DNA of 38,550 nucleotides from a virus. The notes beneath the pieces were generated by a model. That model did no database searches and was not told the DNA's origin. It saw only the letters and a program-made list of their open reading frames with translations. Both the position numbers and the translations under genes were made by a program. The stretch's first letter is position 1; every line of letters begins with the position of its first letter. The DNA lies in the IMG/VR virus record IMGVR_UViG_3300025896_000071, positions 1 to 38,550 of that record; one strand, given 5' to 3'. Positions 31,271 through 37,603 of the stretch are shown one piece after another.

Positions 31271-31438
31271 ATAACACTTACAAACAGATTACGAACAAAA
31301 GCCCCCTACCCTACTGGCGTTTTTGTCAATTTTATGCTCTGACTAGGGGTGACACCTTATACTAGGGAGTAGAGTAGGGGAGAGCACTACCTATACTTTT
31401 ATAGTACAATTAGCGTGAAAGAGAGGGAGAATTAACTA

Positions 31439-32776
31439 ATGGATCAAGTAAACATCAACGATTTAAAAGGCAATCCTCAAAACCCGAGGACAATTTCAAA
31501 GCACGATTATGAAGCTTTGGTGAATAGTATTAAGCGTTTTGGCGACCTATCCGGTATTGTGTTCAACCGCCGAACCGGCCAGCTAGTTGGCGGCCATCAA
31601 CGCATCGAAGCCTTTAAAAGAATGGGTGGCGACAAGTCGGTTCAAATTACTGAGCGTCTAGAATCACCAAACGCGAAGGGCACAGTTGCAGTTGGTTATG
31701 TATATTTTGAGAATGAACAATATGCTTATCGTGAGGTTGATTGGGATCAAGGAACCGAAAATGCGGCCAACATTGCAGCCAATAGAATACAGGGCCAGTT
31801 CGATCTAGACCTACTCGCAAAGATTACTTATGAAATTAGCCAGCTAGAAAATGGCGACGAGCTGCTTGGCTTGACCGGTCAAACGACTGACGAAATTAAC
31901 CGCCTACTCGACTCGGTTGGTGCAGGTGGTGATAGCGATAGTGAAGACGACGCGCCTGAAGTTGATGATCAGAACCCTCCAGTTAGTAAGCCCGGCGAGA
32001 TATACCAGCTTGGTCCACACCGACTTATGTGTGGCGATGCTACTAGCTTGGACGACGTTCAGGCTTTGATGGGCGGCAAGCAAGCCGATATGATATGGAC
32101 CGACCCGCCATACAATGTGGCGTATGAAGGTAAGACTGCAGACGCGCTTACTATTCAGAACGATAGCTTTAAAGACTCGGCTGCCTTTTACGATTTTCTA
32201 TACCTAGCCTTCTCAAACCAAAATGCAGTCACCAAGCCCGGTGGATCAATGTATATATGCCATGCTGATAGCGAGGGCTTGAACTTCCGTAAGGCTATGG
32301 CCGACGCTGGATTCCTATTCAAGCAGTGCATTATTTGGAACAAAAACACTATGGTGCTTGGTCGACAAGACTATCAATGGAAGCATGAGCCTATACTTTA
32401 CGGCTGGAAAGATGGCGGCACGCACTATTTTGTACCCGAGCGCGATCTAACAACCGTCTGGGACTTTGACAAGCCAGCCAAAAGCGAAGACCATCCGACT
32501 ATGAAGCCTATTGCGCTAGTGAAGCATGCGATCAACAACTCCAGCAAGCGCGGGGAGATTGTTCTTGATACCTTTGCTGGATCAGGTTCTATGATGGTGG
32601 CCGCCGATCTAATGGGCCGGGTTTCGTACAATATGGAGCTAGACCCTAAGTATTGCGATGTTATTCGTAAGAGGTATGCTAAACAAATAAACTCCGAAGA
32701 TTGGCAGCAAGCCACTCCGGTTATAAGCGAGGAGACATCCGATGCCCCAGCCACAGAACCAGCCCCAACTGCCTGA
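31439..32776 (+). CDS. ParB-domain DNA methyltransferase (N6-adenine or N4-cytosine, beta type)
   Basis: This 445-residue protein has an N-terminal ParB/Srx-like domain (residues 1-65: KGNPQNPRTISKHDYEALVN, LVGGHQRIEAFKRMGG). The C-terminal methyltransferase has motif IV DPPYNV (Asp222-Tyr225) ahead of motif I VLDTFAGSGSMMVAA (Phe379-Gly383), the beta-class order. The middle is acidic. It has no cognate nuclease, so anti-restriction or regulatory methylation is likely. ParB-like domains occur often on phage methylases and may guide DNA binding. Confidence 0.92.
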   Translation: MDQVNINDLKGNPQNPRTISKHDYEALVNSIKRFGDLSGIVFNRRTGQLVGGHQRIEAFKRMGGDKSVQITERLESPNAKGTVAVGYVYFENEQYAYREVDWDQGTENAANIAANRIQGQFDLDLLAKITYEISQLENGDELLGLTGQTTDEINRLLDSVGAGGDSDSEDDAPEVDDQNPPVSKPGEIYQLGPHRLMCGDATSLDDVQALMGGKQADMIWTDPPYNVAYEGKTADALTIQNDSFKDSAAFYDFLYLAFSNQNAVTKPGGSMYICHADSEGLNFRKAMADAGFLFKQCIIWNKNTMVLGRQDYQWKHEPILYGWKDGGTHYFVPERDLTTVWDFDKPAKSEDHPTMKPIALVKHAINNSSKRGEIVLDTFAGSGSMMVAADLMGRVSYNMELDPKYCDVIRKRYAKQINSEDWQQATPVISEETSDAPATEPAPTA

Positions 32777-32921
32777 CAAAGACATGGCGATGGCCGTTAG
32801 TCTCATTGGCTTCATTATACTGACGCCGCTTTCGGTGCTGGTATCGTCCAAGCCAATGGCCTTTTTGGCTTTTGTAAGTGCGGTTACTTTCAGCTACCTG
32901 TTCATAAATGAGTCTAAGTAA
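32742..32921 (+). CDS. 59-residue membrane protein
   Basis: The ORF starts inside the end of the methyltransferase gene behind GAGGAG at eight bases. The product begins MPQPQNQPQLPDKDMAMAVS and has two hydrophobic segments (AVSLIGFIILTPLSVLVSS and MAFLAFVSAVTFSYLFI), so it should be a two-pass membrane protein. Similar small proteins in phages can act as holins or superinfection exclusion factors, but neither role is shown here. Confidence 0.65.
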   Translation: MPQPQNQPQLPDKDMAMAVSLIGFIILTPLSVLVSSKPMAFLAFVSAVTFSYLFINESK

Positions 32922-32933
32922 TCATTCTTCGGT

Positions 32934-32961
32934 TTGACTATATATGCCACTGCGGTAAAAT
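32934..32961 (+). promoter_or_regulatory. promoter of candidate small RNA 2
   Basis: TTGACT (32934-32939), a 16-bp spacer ending in TGCGG and TAAAAT (32956-32961) give a good promoter. The first predicted RNA base is near 32968. The TGCGG just before the -10 is shared with the promoter of small RNA 1. Confidence 0.6.
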
Positions 32962-32967
32962 GGAGTG

Positions 32968-33128
32968 GTAGTCGTCACGGCTACACGAGTGGGATCGAGT
33001 TAAGGTGATTGAACTGAAGAAGATACTTCTTGCGAGACGGTTCAATCATTTTCATTTGATATACTACTATTGGCCTCCCTTGGAGAGCCCCTTTGCCCCG
33101 GCGGTGCCCACCCCCTCCGGGGCTTTTT
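32968..33128 (+). ncRNA. candidate small RNA 2 (about 160 nt, three hairpins)
   Basis: No ORF of note occurs here, but three strong hairpins are present. GTAGTC/GGCTAC has loop GTCAC (32968-32984). TGATTGAAC (33006-33014) pairs with GTTCAATCA (33040-33048), and inside it AAGAAG pairs with CTTCTT (33017-33031). The terminator GCCCCGG (33095-33101) pairs with CCGGGGC (33117-33123), followed by five T. With its own promoter and terminator it looks like an independent structured RNA between the methyltransferase and helicase operons. It is not recognised as a known family. Confidence 0.65.
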
Positions 33129-33133
33129 AATTG

Positions 33134-33165
33134 GGTGTAAGCTTTAAACTTACACCTGTGCATAA
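33134..33165. repeat. perfect inverted repeat GGTGTAAG/CTTACACC with adjacent DnaA-like box
   Basis: Arms at 33134-33141 and 33149-33156 are perfect with a 7-bp AT-rich centre. TGTGCATAA (33157-33165) follows immediately, the complement of TTATGCACA and within the TTATNCACA consensus. The dyad lies about 26 bp upstream of the -35 of the next promoter. It is not followed by a T-tract, so an operator is more likely than a terminator. Confidence 0.5.
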
Positions 33166-33182
33166 GTTTTACCACAAAATGC

Positions 33183-33210
33183 TTGACAGTGTGGTAGTGT
33201 GAGGTAAACT
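33183..33210 (+). promoter_or_regulatory. promoter of the helicase operon
   Basis: A perfect TTGACA (33183-33188), a 16-bp spacer and TAAACT (33205-33210) precede a leader of about 20 bases with AAAGGGGG before the ATG at 33238. It lies between the dyad at 33134-33156 and the first gene, and probably drives the genes to 37075. Confidence 0.65.
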
Positions 33211-33237
33211 AGAGCTATAAATAACAAAGGGGGCAAA

Positions 33238-33660
33238 ATGCTTTGGACGCAGGACAGGATAAAATTATCAAGGTTACTAGCTGAGGGCTACGAGTTAGAC
33301 GCCGTATCGATCCCGTACGATTATGGCAAGGATGGCAAAGGTGAGCACATCGTCTATGTTATTGGCGACCCGCAGCAGATGCGCTGGTCGGCTACCGACA
33401 ATCACGAGTCCAAAAAGTTGATGCGCGCACTTGGCGAGGTTACCGATTATTACAAGGTAGTTAAGGGCTTAGTTATCGCCGATGACCTGGAGCAAGGAAG
33501 AGATCCCGATGCCTTTGGGAGCGAGTCTGTATATACCCCTGATACTAATATGGAACGGGTGCTTGCTAGAACCTGGGAATTTGGAGTCATCGGCGCGACA
33601 TATTTGCCAGATGCTATTAACGCGGTATGGAAACAAACTAAATACGAAAGGAACAACTAA
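33238..33660 (+). CDS. hypothetical protein, first gene of helicase operon
   Basis: This 140-residue protein is not recognised. It starts behind a strong AAAGGGGG. The first part has alternating strands and helices (DRIKLSRLLAEGYELDAVSI, KGEHIVYVIGDPQQMRWSAT); the end is helical (RTWEFGVIGATYLPDAINAV). It is acidic overall. Its position before the RHH-like and helicase genes suggests an early DNA-metabolism or regulatory role. The stop overlaps the next start by one base. Confidence 0.7.
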   Translation: MLWTQDRIKLSRLLAEGYELDAVSIPYDYGKDGKGEHIVYVIGDPQQMRWSATDNHESKKLMRALGEVTDYYKVVKGLVIADDLEQGRDPDAFGSESVYTPDTNMERVLARTWEFGVIGATYLPDAINAVWKQTKYERNN

Positions 33661-33845
33661 TGGCGGAATTCAAATCAGTAAGTTTAGCCGAGGACGATTA
33701 TGCCGAGATTGATGCCGAGCGTAAGCGACTCATAAATGAAGGGCACAAACGCACTGGTGTTATGCCAAAGTTGAGCATGGCTGACACTATTAAGATAATG
33801 AAGGTCTTTTATCAGCAACGTAAAAAGCTAGAGACAGAGAAATGA
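33660..33845 (+). CDS. small ribbon-helix-helix-like protein
   Basis: This 61-residue protein has an N-terminal strand (FKSVSLAEDDYAEIDAERKR) followed by two helices (MADTIKIMKVFYQQRKK). This is the pattern of small RHH-type DNA-binding proteins, although the match is loose. It overlaps the helicase start by four bases and the previous stop by one base. It may regulate the operon or assist the helicase. Confidence 0.55.
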   Translation: MAEFKSVSLAEDDYAEIDAERKRLINEGHKRTGVMPKLSMADTIKIMKVFYQQRKKLETEK

Positions 33846-35065
33846 CCCAGCAAGAAGCCATCGACTGCATGCTTGCCGGCAACAATGTATTCCTAACTGG
33901 AGCACCCGGCGCGGGCAAAACCTACACGTTGAACCGTTTTATTGAACAAGCCGAGGACGCCGGTAAGAACGTTGCGATCACAGCTTCGACCGGCATCGCG
34001 GCCAGCCATATTGGCGGTATTACGATTCATAGTTGGTCCGGGCTTGGCATCAAAGAAGAGGTTACTAAAGCCGATCTGAAATGGATGGAAGGCCAGAAGC
34101 GACTTGTCAAACGCTTTCAGCTAACCGACGTATTAGTGATTGATGAGGTTTCAATGCTTCACGGTTACCGGCTCGACATGCTAAACAAGGTGGCCAAGCA
34201 CATGAGGAATAAAGACCTACCGTTTGGCGGCATGCAAGTAATACTGGTTGGCGACCTGTTTCAACTACCGCCAGTAAACCGCGAGTCGAACGTGCTGGAC
34301 TTCGTACACCTATCGGATACTTGGGCCGAGCTTGATCTAACAGTCTGCTATATAACCGAACAGCACCGGCAGGGCGCGGATGATTTATTGCTCGATCTAC
34401 TGCAGGGCATGCGCGACAATAAGATAACCAGCGTCCATAAAAAGCTGCTTAGTAACCGGCTATTGAACGGAGCCGACAACTTGACCCGGCTGTTTTCGCA
34501 CAACGCTGACGTCGATACGATCAACCAAGAAAAACTGGATGCGCTACCCGGTAAAGTAAAGAAGTATTACATGCGATCGGACGGCGATAAAAGAGCGGTT
34601 GAAGCATTAAGACGCAATTTACTGGCACCCGAAATACTGGAGATCAAAGTAGACGCGGAGGTTATGTTTGTAGCAAACAACTTTGAGGCCGGCTTTGTAA
34701 ACGGCACGCGGGGCCGGGTCGTAAAGTTCAAAAAGGGTATTCCAATAGTAAAAACCTTGGACGGCCGGTTCATCAGAGTCGAACCGCACGAGTGGAAAAC
34801 CAAACAAGACGGTATAACGGTGGCTACAGTGGAACAGCTACCGATCAGGCTGGCTTGGGCCATTACGATCCACAAGAGCCAAGGAATGAGCCTTGATGCT
34901 GCTATTATCGATTTGAGTCGAGCGTTTATGCCGGGCATGGGGTATGTAGCCTTGAGCCGGGTGCGATCGCTAGACGGATTATACCTGCAGGGCATCAATG
35001 ACGAAGCATTGAAGATGCACGAGCAGATTTACGATTTTGATTTAAAAATAAGGGGGATGGTATGA
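33842..35065 (+). CDS. PIF1/RecD-like superfamily 1 helicase
   Basis: This 407-residue SF1B helicase is complete. Walker A is LTGAPGAGKTYTLN (Lys26), motif Ia is ITASTGIAASHIGG with IHSWSG, Walker B is VLVIDEVSMLHG, motif III is VILVGDLFQLPPV, and motif VI is GYVALSRVRSLDGLYL. WAITIHKSQGMSLDAAIIDL provides motif V. Members move 5' to 3' on single strands and unwind branched or forked DNA. It is the only helicase seen in the window, so it may serve phage replication directly. Confidence 0.93.
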   Translation: MTQQEAIDCMLAGNNVFLTGAPGAGKTYTLNRFIEQAEDAGKNVAITASTGIAASHIGGITIHSWSGLGIKEEVTKADLKWMEGQKRLVKRFQLTDVLVIDEVSMLHGYRLDMLNKVAKHMRNKDLPFGGMQVILVGDLFQLPPVNRESNVLDFVHLSDTWAELDLTVCYITEQHRQGADDLLLDLLQGMRDNKITSVHKKLLSNRLLNGADNLTRLFSHNADVDTINQEKLDALPGKVKKYYMRSDGDKRAVEALRRNLLAPEILEIKVDAEVMFVANNFEAGFVNGTRGRVVKFKKGIPIVKTLDGRFIRVEPHEWKTKQDGITVATVEQLPIRLAWAITIHKSQGMSLDAAIIDLSRAFMPGMGYVALSRVRSLDGLYLQGINDEALKMHEQIYDFDLKIRGMV

Positions 35066-35280
35066 ACACAGCAGGCGATGGCAATATAGTTCTGAAGCCA
35101 CAGGACAATACAATGCCGGCAGACGTTAAGGTCGATAAGATTTGGCAGGTCCACGATTCGTTCAGGACACCGGGGCCGGCGGGGATGCAAGCCATGAACG
35201 CGATGGAAGTATACTGCCTCGGAAGCGATAAGCTAATCTACTATTACGATTTTGCAGAGAGGGTGTGGATATTGAAATGA
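35062..35280 (+). CDS. hypothetical small protein
   Basis: This 72-residue protein begins four bases inside the helicase end, behind GGGGGATGG. It has an acidic start and a beta-rich end (EVYCLGSDKLIYYYDFAERV) with one Cys. No family is recognised. It overlaps the next small gene by four bases, so a row of tightly coupled small genes begins here. Confidence 0.6.
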   Translation: MNTAGDGNIVLKPQDNTMPADVKVDKIWQVHDSFRTPGPAGMQAMNAMEVYCLGSDKLIYYYDFAERVWILK

Positions 35281-35360
35281 GCGATCCAAGTGATTCTAAT
35301 GCGGACTGCAGCAACGGCAACTGCCCGACCTGCTTTCCAGAAAGGAGTGGAGATGAGTAA
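35277..35360 (+). CDS. 27-residue Cys-rich micro-protein
   Basis: Product: MSDPSDSNADCSNGNCPTCF then PERSGDE. Three Cys with spacing C-x4-C-x2-C lie in the middle. It starts inside the end of the previous gene with an ATGA overlap, and its stop lies eight bases after the next start. It is possibly metal binding. Support comes from overlap coupling and Cys spacing only. Confidence 0.45.
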   Translation: MSDPSDSNADCSNGNCPTCFPERSGDE

Positions 35361-35436
35361 CTGTGATCACGATTGGACAACTGACGAATTAAGCCAATAT
35401 TGTGCAATCTGCAAAGAAGAACGGACTGCGGAATGA
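35353..35436 (+). CDS. 27-residue zinc-knuckle micro-protein
   Basis: Product: MSNCDHDWTTDELSQYCAIC then KEERTAE. C-D-H with a later C-A-I-C gives a possible four-ligand metal site. AAAGGAG lies about seven bases upstream. It overlaps its neighbours on both sides. Function is unknown. Confidence 0.5.
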   Translation: MSNCDHDWTTDELSQYCAICKEERTAE

Positions 35437-35549
35437 ACCGGCTTTTATCGTATTTGCTAGGCAATCGTGGAGCTAAGATAACCTGTTATCGGATTCGTAA
35501 AGGTTACAGGTGTCACGACCGTAAATGTTTAGGCGGGAGGCCACACTAA
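35433..35549 (+). CDS. 38-residue basic Cys micro-protein
   Basis: Product: MNRLLSYLLGNRGAKITCYR then IRKGYRCHDRKCLGGRPH. It is strongly basic with three Cys and a His (C-x8-C-H-x3-C), so it may bind RNA or DNA with a metal. It starts by an ATGA overlap and ends in a one-base overlap with the next gene. Confidence 0.45.
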   Translation: MNRLLSYLLGNRGAKITCYRIRKGYRCHDRKCLGGRPH

Positions 35550-35794
35550 TGATCAAATGGGACTTTAAGACTAGAGAGTACGAACCATATATTCCCGATC
35601 CAAGTTGGAACATCAAACTTATTTCGGATGACATGGAGGAGCTTATTGACTGCGCCAACTGCGGCACGCACGTAATTTACGGCCGAACGTATACCTCTCG
35701 AGCGATACATACTTCTATTGGGCTGGGCTATCCGGTGTGTGGTGCTTGCTACGATAAGGAGCTGAAGCTGGAGAAAAAGTATGCCGCAAAGTAA
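35549..35794 (+). CDS. zinc-ribbon-like small protein
   Basis: This 81-residue protein starts at 35549 (MIKWDFKTREYEPYIPDPSW) behind GGGAGG at eight bases; an upstream in-frame ATG at 35525 is not needed. Two CxxC knuckles (CANC near residue 36 and CGAC near residue 65) frame a strand region, a typical zinc ribbon. The C-terminus is Lys-rich. It could bind nucleic acid or host RNA polymerase, but this is not shown. Confidence 0.6.
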   Translation: MIKWDFKTREYEPYIPDPSWNIKLISDDMEELIDCANCGTHVIYGRTYTSRAIHTSIGLGYPVCGACYDKELKLEKKYAAK

Positions 35795-36005
35795 AGAAAA
35801 GCTTGAGCGCAAAGCCAAGGAGGGTCAGCAACAAAAGTGCCCAGCCACTGGTCGGGACCACGACTATCATTGGACTTTGAAGGGGCCGGCTAACTTTAAT
35901 GTGAAGCTTGGGCCAAACCAATCATGGCGGCAATGCCGAGGCTGCGGTGGTATGCAGCTTAGTGCCAAACCAAAACGAGTCAGTAAATTTAGGAGAAAGA
36001 AATGA
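35781..36005 (+). CDS. small basic zinc-ribbon protein
   Basis: This 74-residue protein has C at 20, then RDHDYHW, and later WRQCRGCGGMQ with a CxxC. This suggests a Cys/His metal site in a strongly basic protein (KPKRVSKFRRKK at the end). It overlaps the previous gene by 14 bases and the YopX gene by four. A nucleic-acid-binding role is likely from charge alone. Confidence 0.6.
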   Translation: MPQSKEKLERKAKEGQQQKCPATGRDHDYHWTLKGPANFNVKLGPNQSWRQCRGCGGMQLSAKPKRVSKFRRKK

Positions 36006-36382
36006 GAGAAATCAAGTTTAGAGCGTGGGACGAGAATGGCATGGTTTACGATGTAGGGCTTGACCCGAACACTATACCTTACACAATCCCTAAAGGTGTT
36101 AGAGGTTTTGCAAACTTTGTTTACCATCCCGAAGCTGTACTCATGCAACACACTGGCCTCAAAGATAAGAACGGCAAAGAGATTTATGAGGGGGATATTG
36201 TTAACTTCTTAGAGAATTATGGCTTTGCAGGGTGGCACGAATCAGATAACCCTGGAGTCGTTGAGTTTAACAAAGGGCAATACTTGGTCAAAGGTTCACA
36301 GATGTCACTTGCTGGGGATATTAGTCATCATGGTTTAGAAGTCATCGGCAACATATACGAGAATCCGGAGTTACTCAAATGA
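36002..36382 (+). CDS. YopX family protein
   Basis: This 126-residue protein begins MREIKFRAWDENGMVYDV and contains MQHTGLKDKNGKEIYEGDIV, the hallmarks of YopX proteins. It ends with GLEVIGNIYENPELL, also standard. YopX proteins are very common in early regions of phages of Gram-positive hosts. Their role is unclear. It starts with GAGAAAG upstream and overlaps both neighbours by four bases. Confidence 0.93.
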   Translation: MREIKFRAWDENGMVYDVGLDPNTIPYTIPKGVRGFANFVYHPEAVLMQHTGLKDKNGKEIYEGDIVNFLENYGFAGWHESDNPGVVEFNKGQYLVKGSQMSLAGDISHHGLEVIGNIYENPELLK

Positions 36383-36789
36383 GTGATCACAGCGATCAGT
36401 TGACCCGCCAAGTGTATCGACGGTATTTCAATAAATGCTTTGCACAAGCTATTCGGCCGATGTCATACAAACGATTCAAAGAGGCGGTGGATATGCGGAT
36501 CAAACGGTATATTGCGACTGATCTAGCGCGGGCAGTTGCCGAACAGCAACCTGAAAAAGATATGTATATTGCAACGCCTTCAAAGGACGTTAAGGAAGAT
36601 ATAATCGAGAAGTTTGGCTTCAAGTTTCGAAAATGCAGCCGCTGTGATCAGCATGTCGCTATTGACCCGAAAATGCTTGAGCTGGCTGACGAGGCTAAAA
36701 ATATTGTGTGTGTTGACTGCCTTCCTGAAGAGGTTGGGGTTACAATGGAAGAGATAACCAAGATTGTTCTTGGAGAAATGGAAGGTTGA
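36379..36789 (+). CDS. hypothetical protein with C-terminal zinc site
   Basis: This 136-residue protein has a helical, basic N-terminal half (YKRFKEAVDMRIKRYIATDL) and a C-terminal zinc-ribbon-like part with FRKCSRCDQHVAIDP and VCVDCLPEE (two CxxC). It is the last of the row of Cys-containing genes. The start overlaps the YopX stop by four bases. No family is recognised. Confidence 0.65.
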   Translation: MSDHSDQLTRQVYRRYFNKCFAQAIRPMSYKRFKEAVDMRIKRYIATDLARAVAEQQPEKDMYIATPSKDVKEDIIEKFGFKFRKCSRCDQHVAIDPKMLELADEAKNIVCVDCLPEEVGVTMEEITKIVLGEMEG

Positions 36790-36790
36790 A

Positions 36791-37075
36791 ATGAAACGAA
36801 TATTACTCTTAATCGTACTTTTGTTGCTGGTACTGATGGCAGCGAGGGCGGGGGCAACTGGTCCGGGCGTAACATGCCCAGAAGGCTCGTATGTTATAGA
36901 TCGACTTGAGGATGGCGAGCCAATATGCAAACAGCAGCCCACAGGATGCCCTTATGGCGATTCTGTGCCTTTAGGAGCGGCATGTGATAAACTTGCGCCA
37001 CAAAAGCCCGCTGAAAGCCCCAAAACGCCTCAAGCCGCCTCAGAGCCGGTATACGAACCGTTTGCAGGAAAGTAA
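36791..37075 (+). CDS. exported Cys-rich protein
   Basis: This 94-residue protein starts at 36791 (GGAAGG five bases upstream). It has a Leu-rich signal or anchor segment (MKRILLLIVLLLLVLMAARA), then a short exported domain with four Cys: VTCPEGSYVIDRLEDGEPIC and GCPYGDSVPLGAACDK. Two disulfides are likely outside the membrane. A Pro/Ala tail follows. It is probably displayed at the cell surface and might affect superinfection, but there is no direct evidence. Confidence 0.65.
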   Translation: MKRILLLIVLLLLVLMAARAGATGPGVTCPEGSYVIDRLEDGEPICKQQPTGCPYGDSVPLGAACDKLAPQKPAESPKTPQAASEPVYEPFAGK

Positions 37076-37084
37076 AGAATAGTA

Positions 37085-37113
37085 TTGACAAAATAGCTAA
37101 TCAATGTTACTAT
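37085..37113 (+). promoter_or_regulatory. promoter upstream of 37146 gene
   Basis: TTGACA (37085-37090), a 17-bp spacer and TACTAT (37108-37113) form a near-consensus promoter. The leader contains GAAAGGA nine bases before ATG 37146. Confidence 0.75.
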
Positions 37114-37145
37114 GTATGTGTATTCAAAAGAAAGGATACAAAAAC

Positions 37146-37292
37146 ATGAACATTGATATATACGAAAACGGCCAGCTAGATTTTAAACGAACAGCCAAAG
37201 CAAAAGTTAACTACCTAGCCGGCAAGATAGGCCCGAAGATCGATTACTTTTTCGTAAACGGACACTGGCCAAAAGAACAAGACCTCGCCTAA
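37146..37292 (+). CDS. 48-residue protein, monocistronic
   Basis: This small protein (MNIDIYENGQLDFKRTAKAK, then a basic region and FFVNGHWPKEQ) is flanked by its own promoter and terminator. The start at 37146 is set by GAAAGGA; a longer frame from 37104 would begin inside the promoter -10 region. It could be an early, strongly expressed host-directed peptide. No family is recognised. Confidence 0.7.
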   Translation: MNIDIYENGQLDFKRTAKAKVNYLAGKIGPKIDYFFVNGHWPKEQDLA

Positions 37293-37306
37293 TACGCGGG
37301 GTTTTT
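37283..37306 (+). terminator. terminator after the 37146 gene
   Basis: CCTCGC (37283-37288) pairs with GCGGGG (37296-37301, one G-U pair), followed by five T. The stop codon lies in the loop. Confidence 0.8.
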
Positions 37307-37518
37307 GTTACTATAAACACAGTCGAAGCGTGCGACGCGATCCGCAGACTCATAGCGTCATAAAACAAGGCGGACTTCGACTTTTATGCACAGCCTTATA
37401 CACAACAGTGGATAAAACCGCAAGCGGATATATTGCAGACATTGAAAAATTTGGTGTATAGTTAGAAGCCAAGGCAGGTTTAACTAGACACTAAGGCTGC
37501 CTGTTATTTTAATAGGGG

Positions 37519-37547
37519 TTTACAGCCGTTATTTGGTTTGCTATGCT
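37519..37547 (+). promoter_or_regulatory. extended -10 promoter before 37604 gene, with overlapping dyad
   Basis: TTTACA (37519-37524), a 17-bp spacer and TATGCT (37542-37547) form a promoter. TG one base before the -10 makes it an extended -10 type. ATTTGGTT (37531-37538) and AACCAAAT (37563-37570) are perfect complementary arms on either side of the -10 and start, so they could be operator half sites. Confidence 0.5.
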
Positions 37548-37576
37548 CAAGGAGTCTAGTTGAACCAAATCAATCT

Positions 37577-37601
37577 CTTGAGCCCCGGAAAGGGGCTTTT
37601 T
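37577..37601 (+). terminator. leader terminator/attenuator overlapping the ribosome binding site
   Basis: AGCCCC (37581-37586), loop GGAAA, GGGGCT (37592-37597) and four more T to 37601 end three bases before the ATG at 37604. The only Shine-Dalgarno-like stretch (AAGGGG) is inside the loop and 3' arm. CTTGAG just upstream (37577-37582) can pair with CTCAAG (37546-37551) near the transcription start. The hairpin would both stop transcription and hide the ribosome binding site. Confidence 0.6.
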
Positions 37602-37603
37602 AA

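Larger units (their letters stand above)
31030..31438. other. 409-bp non-coding regulatory region
   Basis: This gap holds a candidate small RNA (31163-31270) with its own promoter, and a long-range inverted repeat: CCCCTACCCTACT at 31303-31315 pairs with AGTAGAGTAGGGG at 31368-31380, with one mismatch. It also holds three copies of ACTAGGG (near 31161, 31342 and 31361) and a possible -10 TATACT near 31358. The first 95 bases (31030-31125) show nothing recognisable. It ends with GAGGGAG before the methyltransferase gene. Confidence 0.6.
37293..37603. other. 311-bp non-coding region with origin-like signals
   Basis: Three DnaA-box-like sites are clustered: TTATGCACA (37384-37392), TTATACACA (37396-37404) and the complement of TTATCCACT (37407-37415). 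Upstream, AGTCGAAG (37321-37328) pairs with CTTCGACT (37375-37382), which is followed by TTT. Downstream, TTGCAG-18 bp-TATAGT (37433-37462) could start a short RNA ending at the AGGCAG/CTGCCT hairpin (37472-37502, then GTTATTTT). The initiator gene follows one gene later. Confidence 0.55.

Noticed and set aside
37321-37382. AGTCGAAG/CTTCGACT as an independent RNA gene
   Set aside because: The stem has only eight pairs with a 46-base loop and three to four T after it, and the upstream -10 (TATAAA) has no -35. It is noted only as part of the region.
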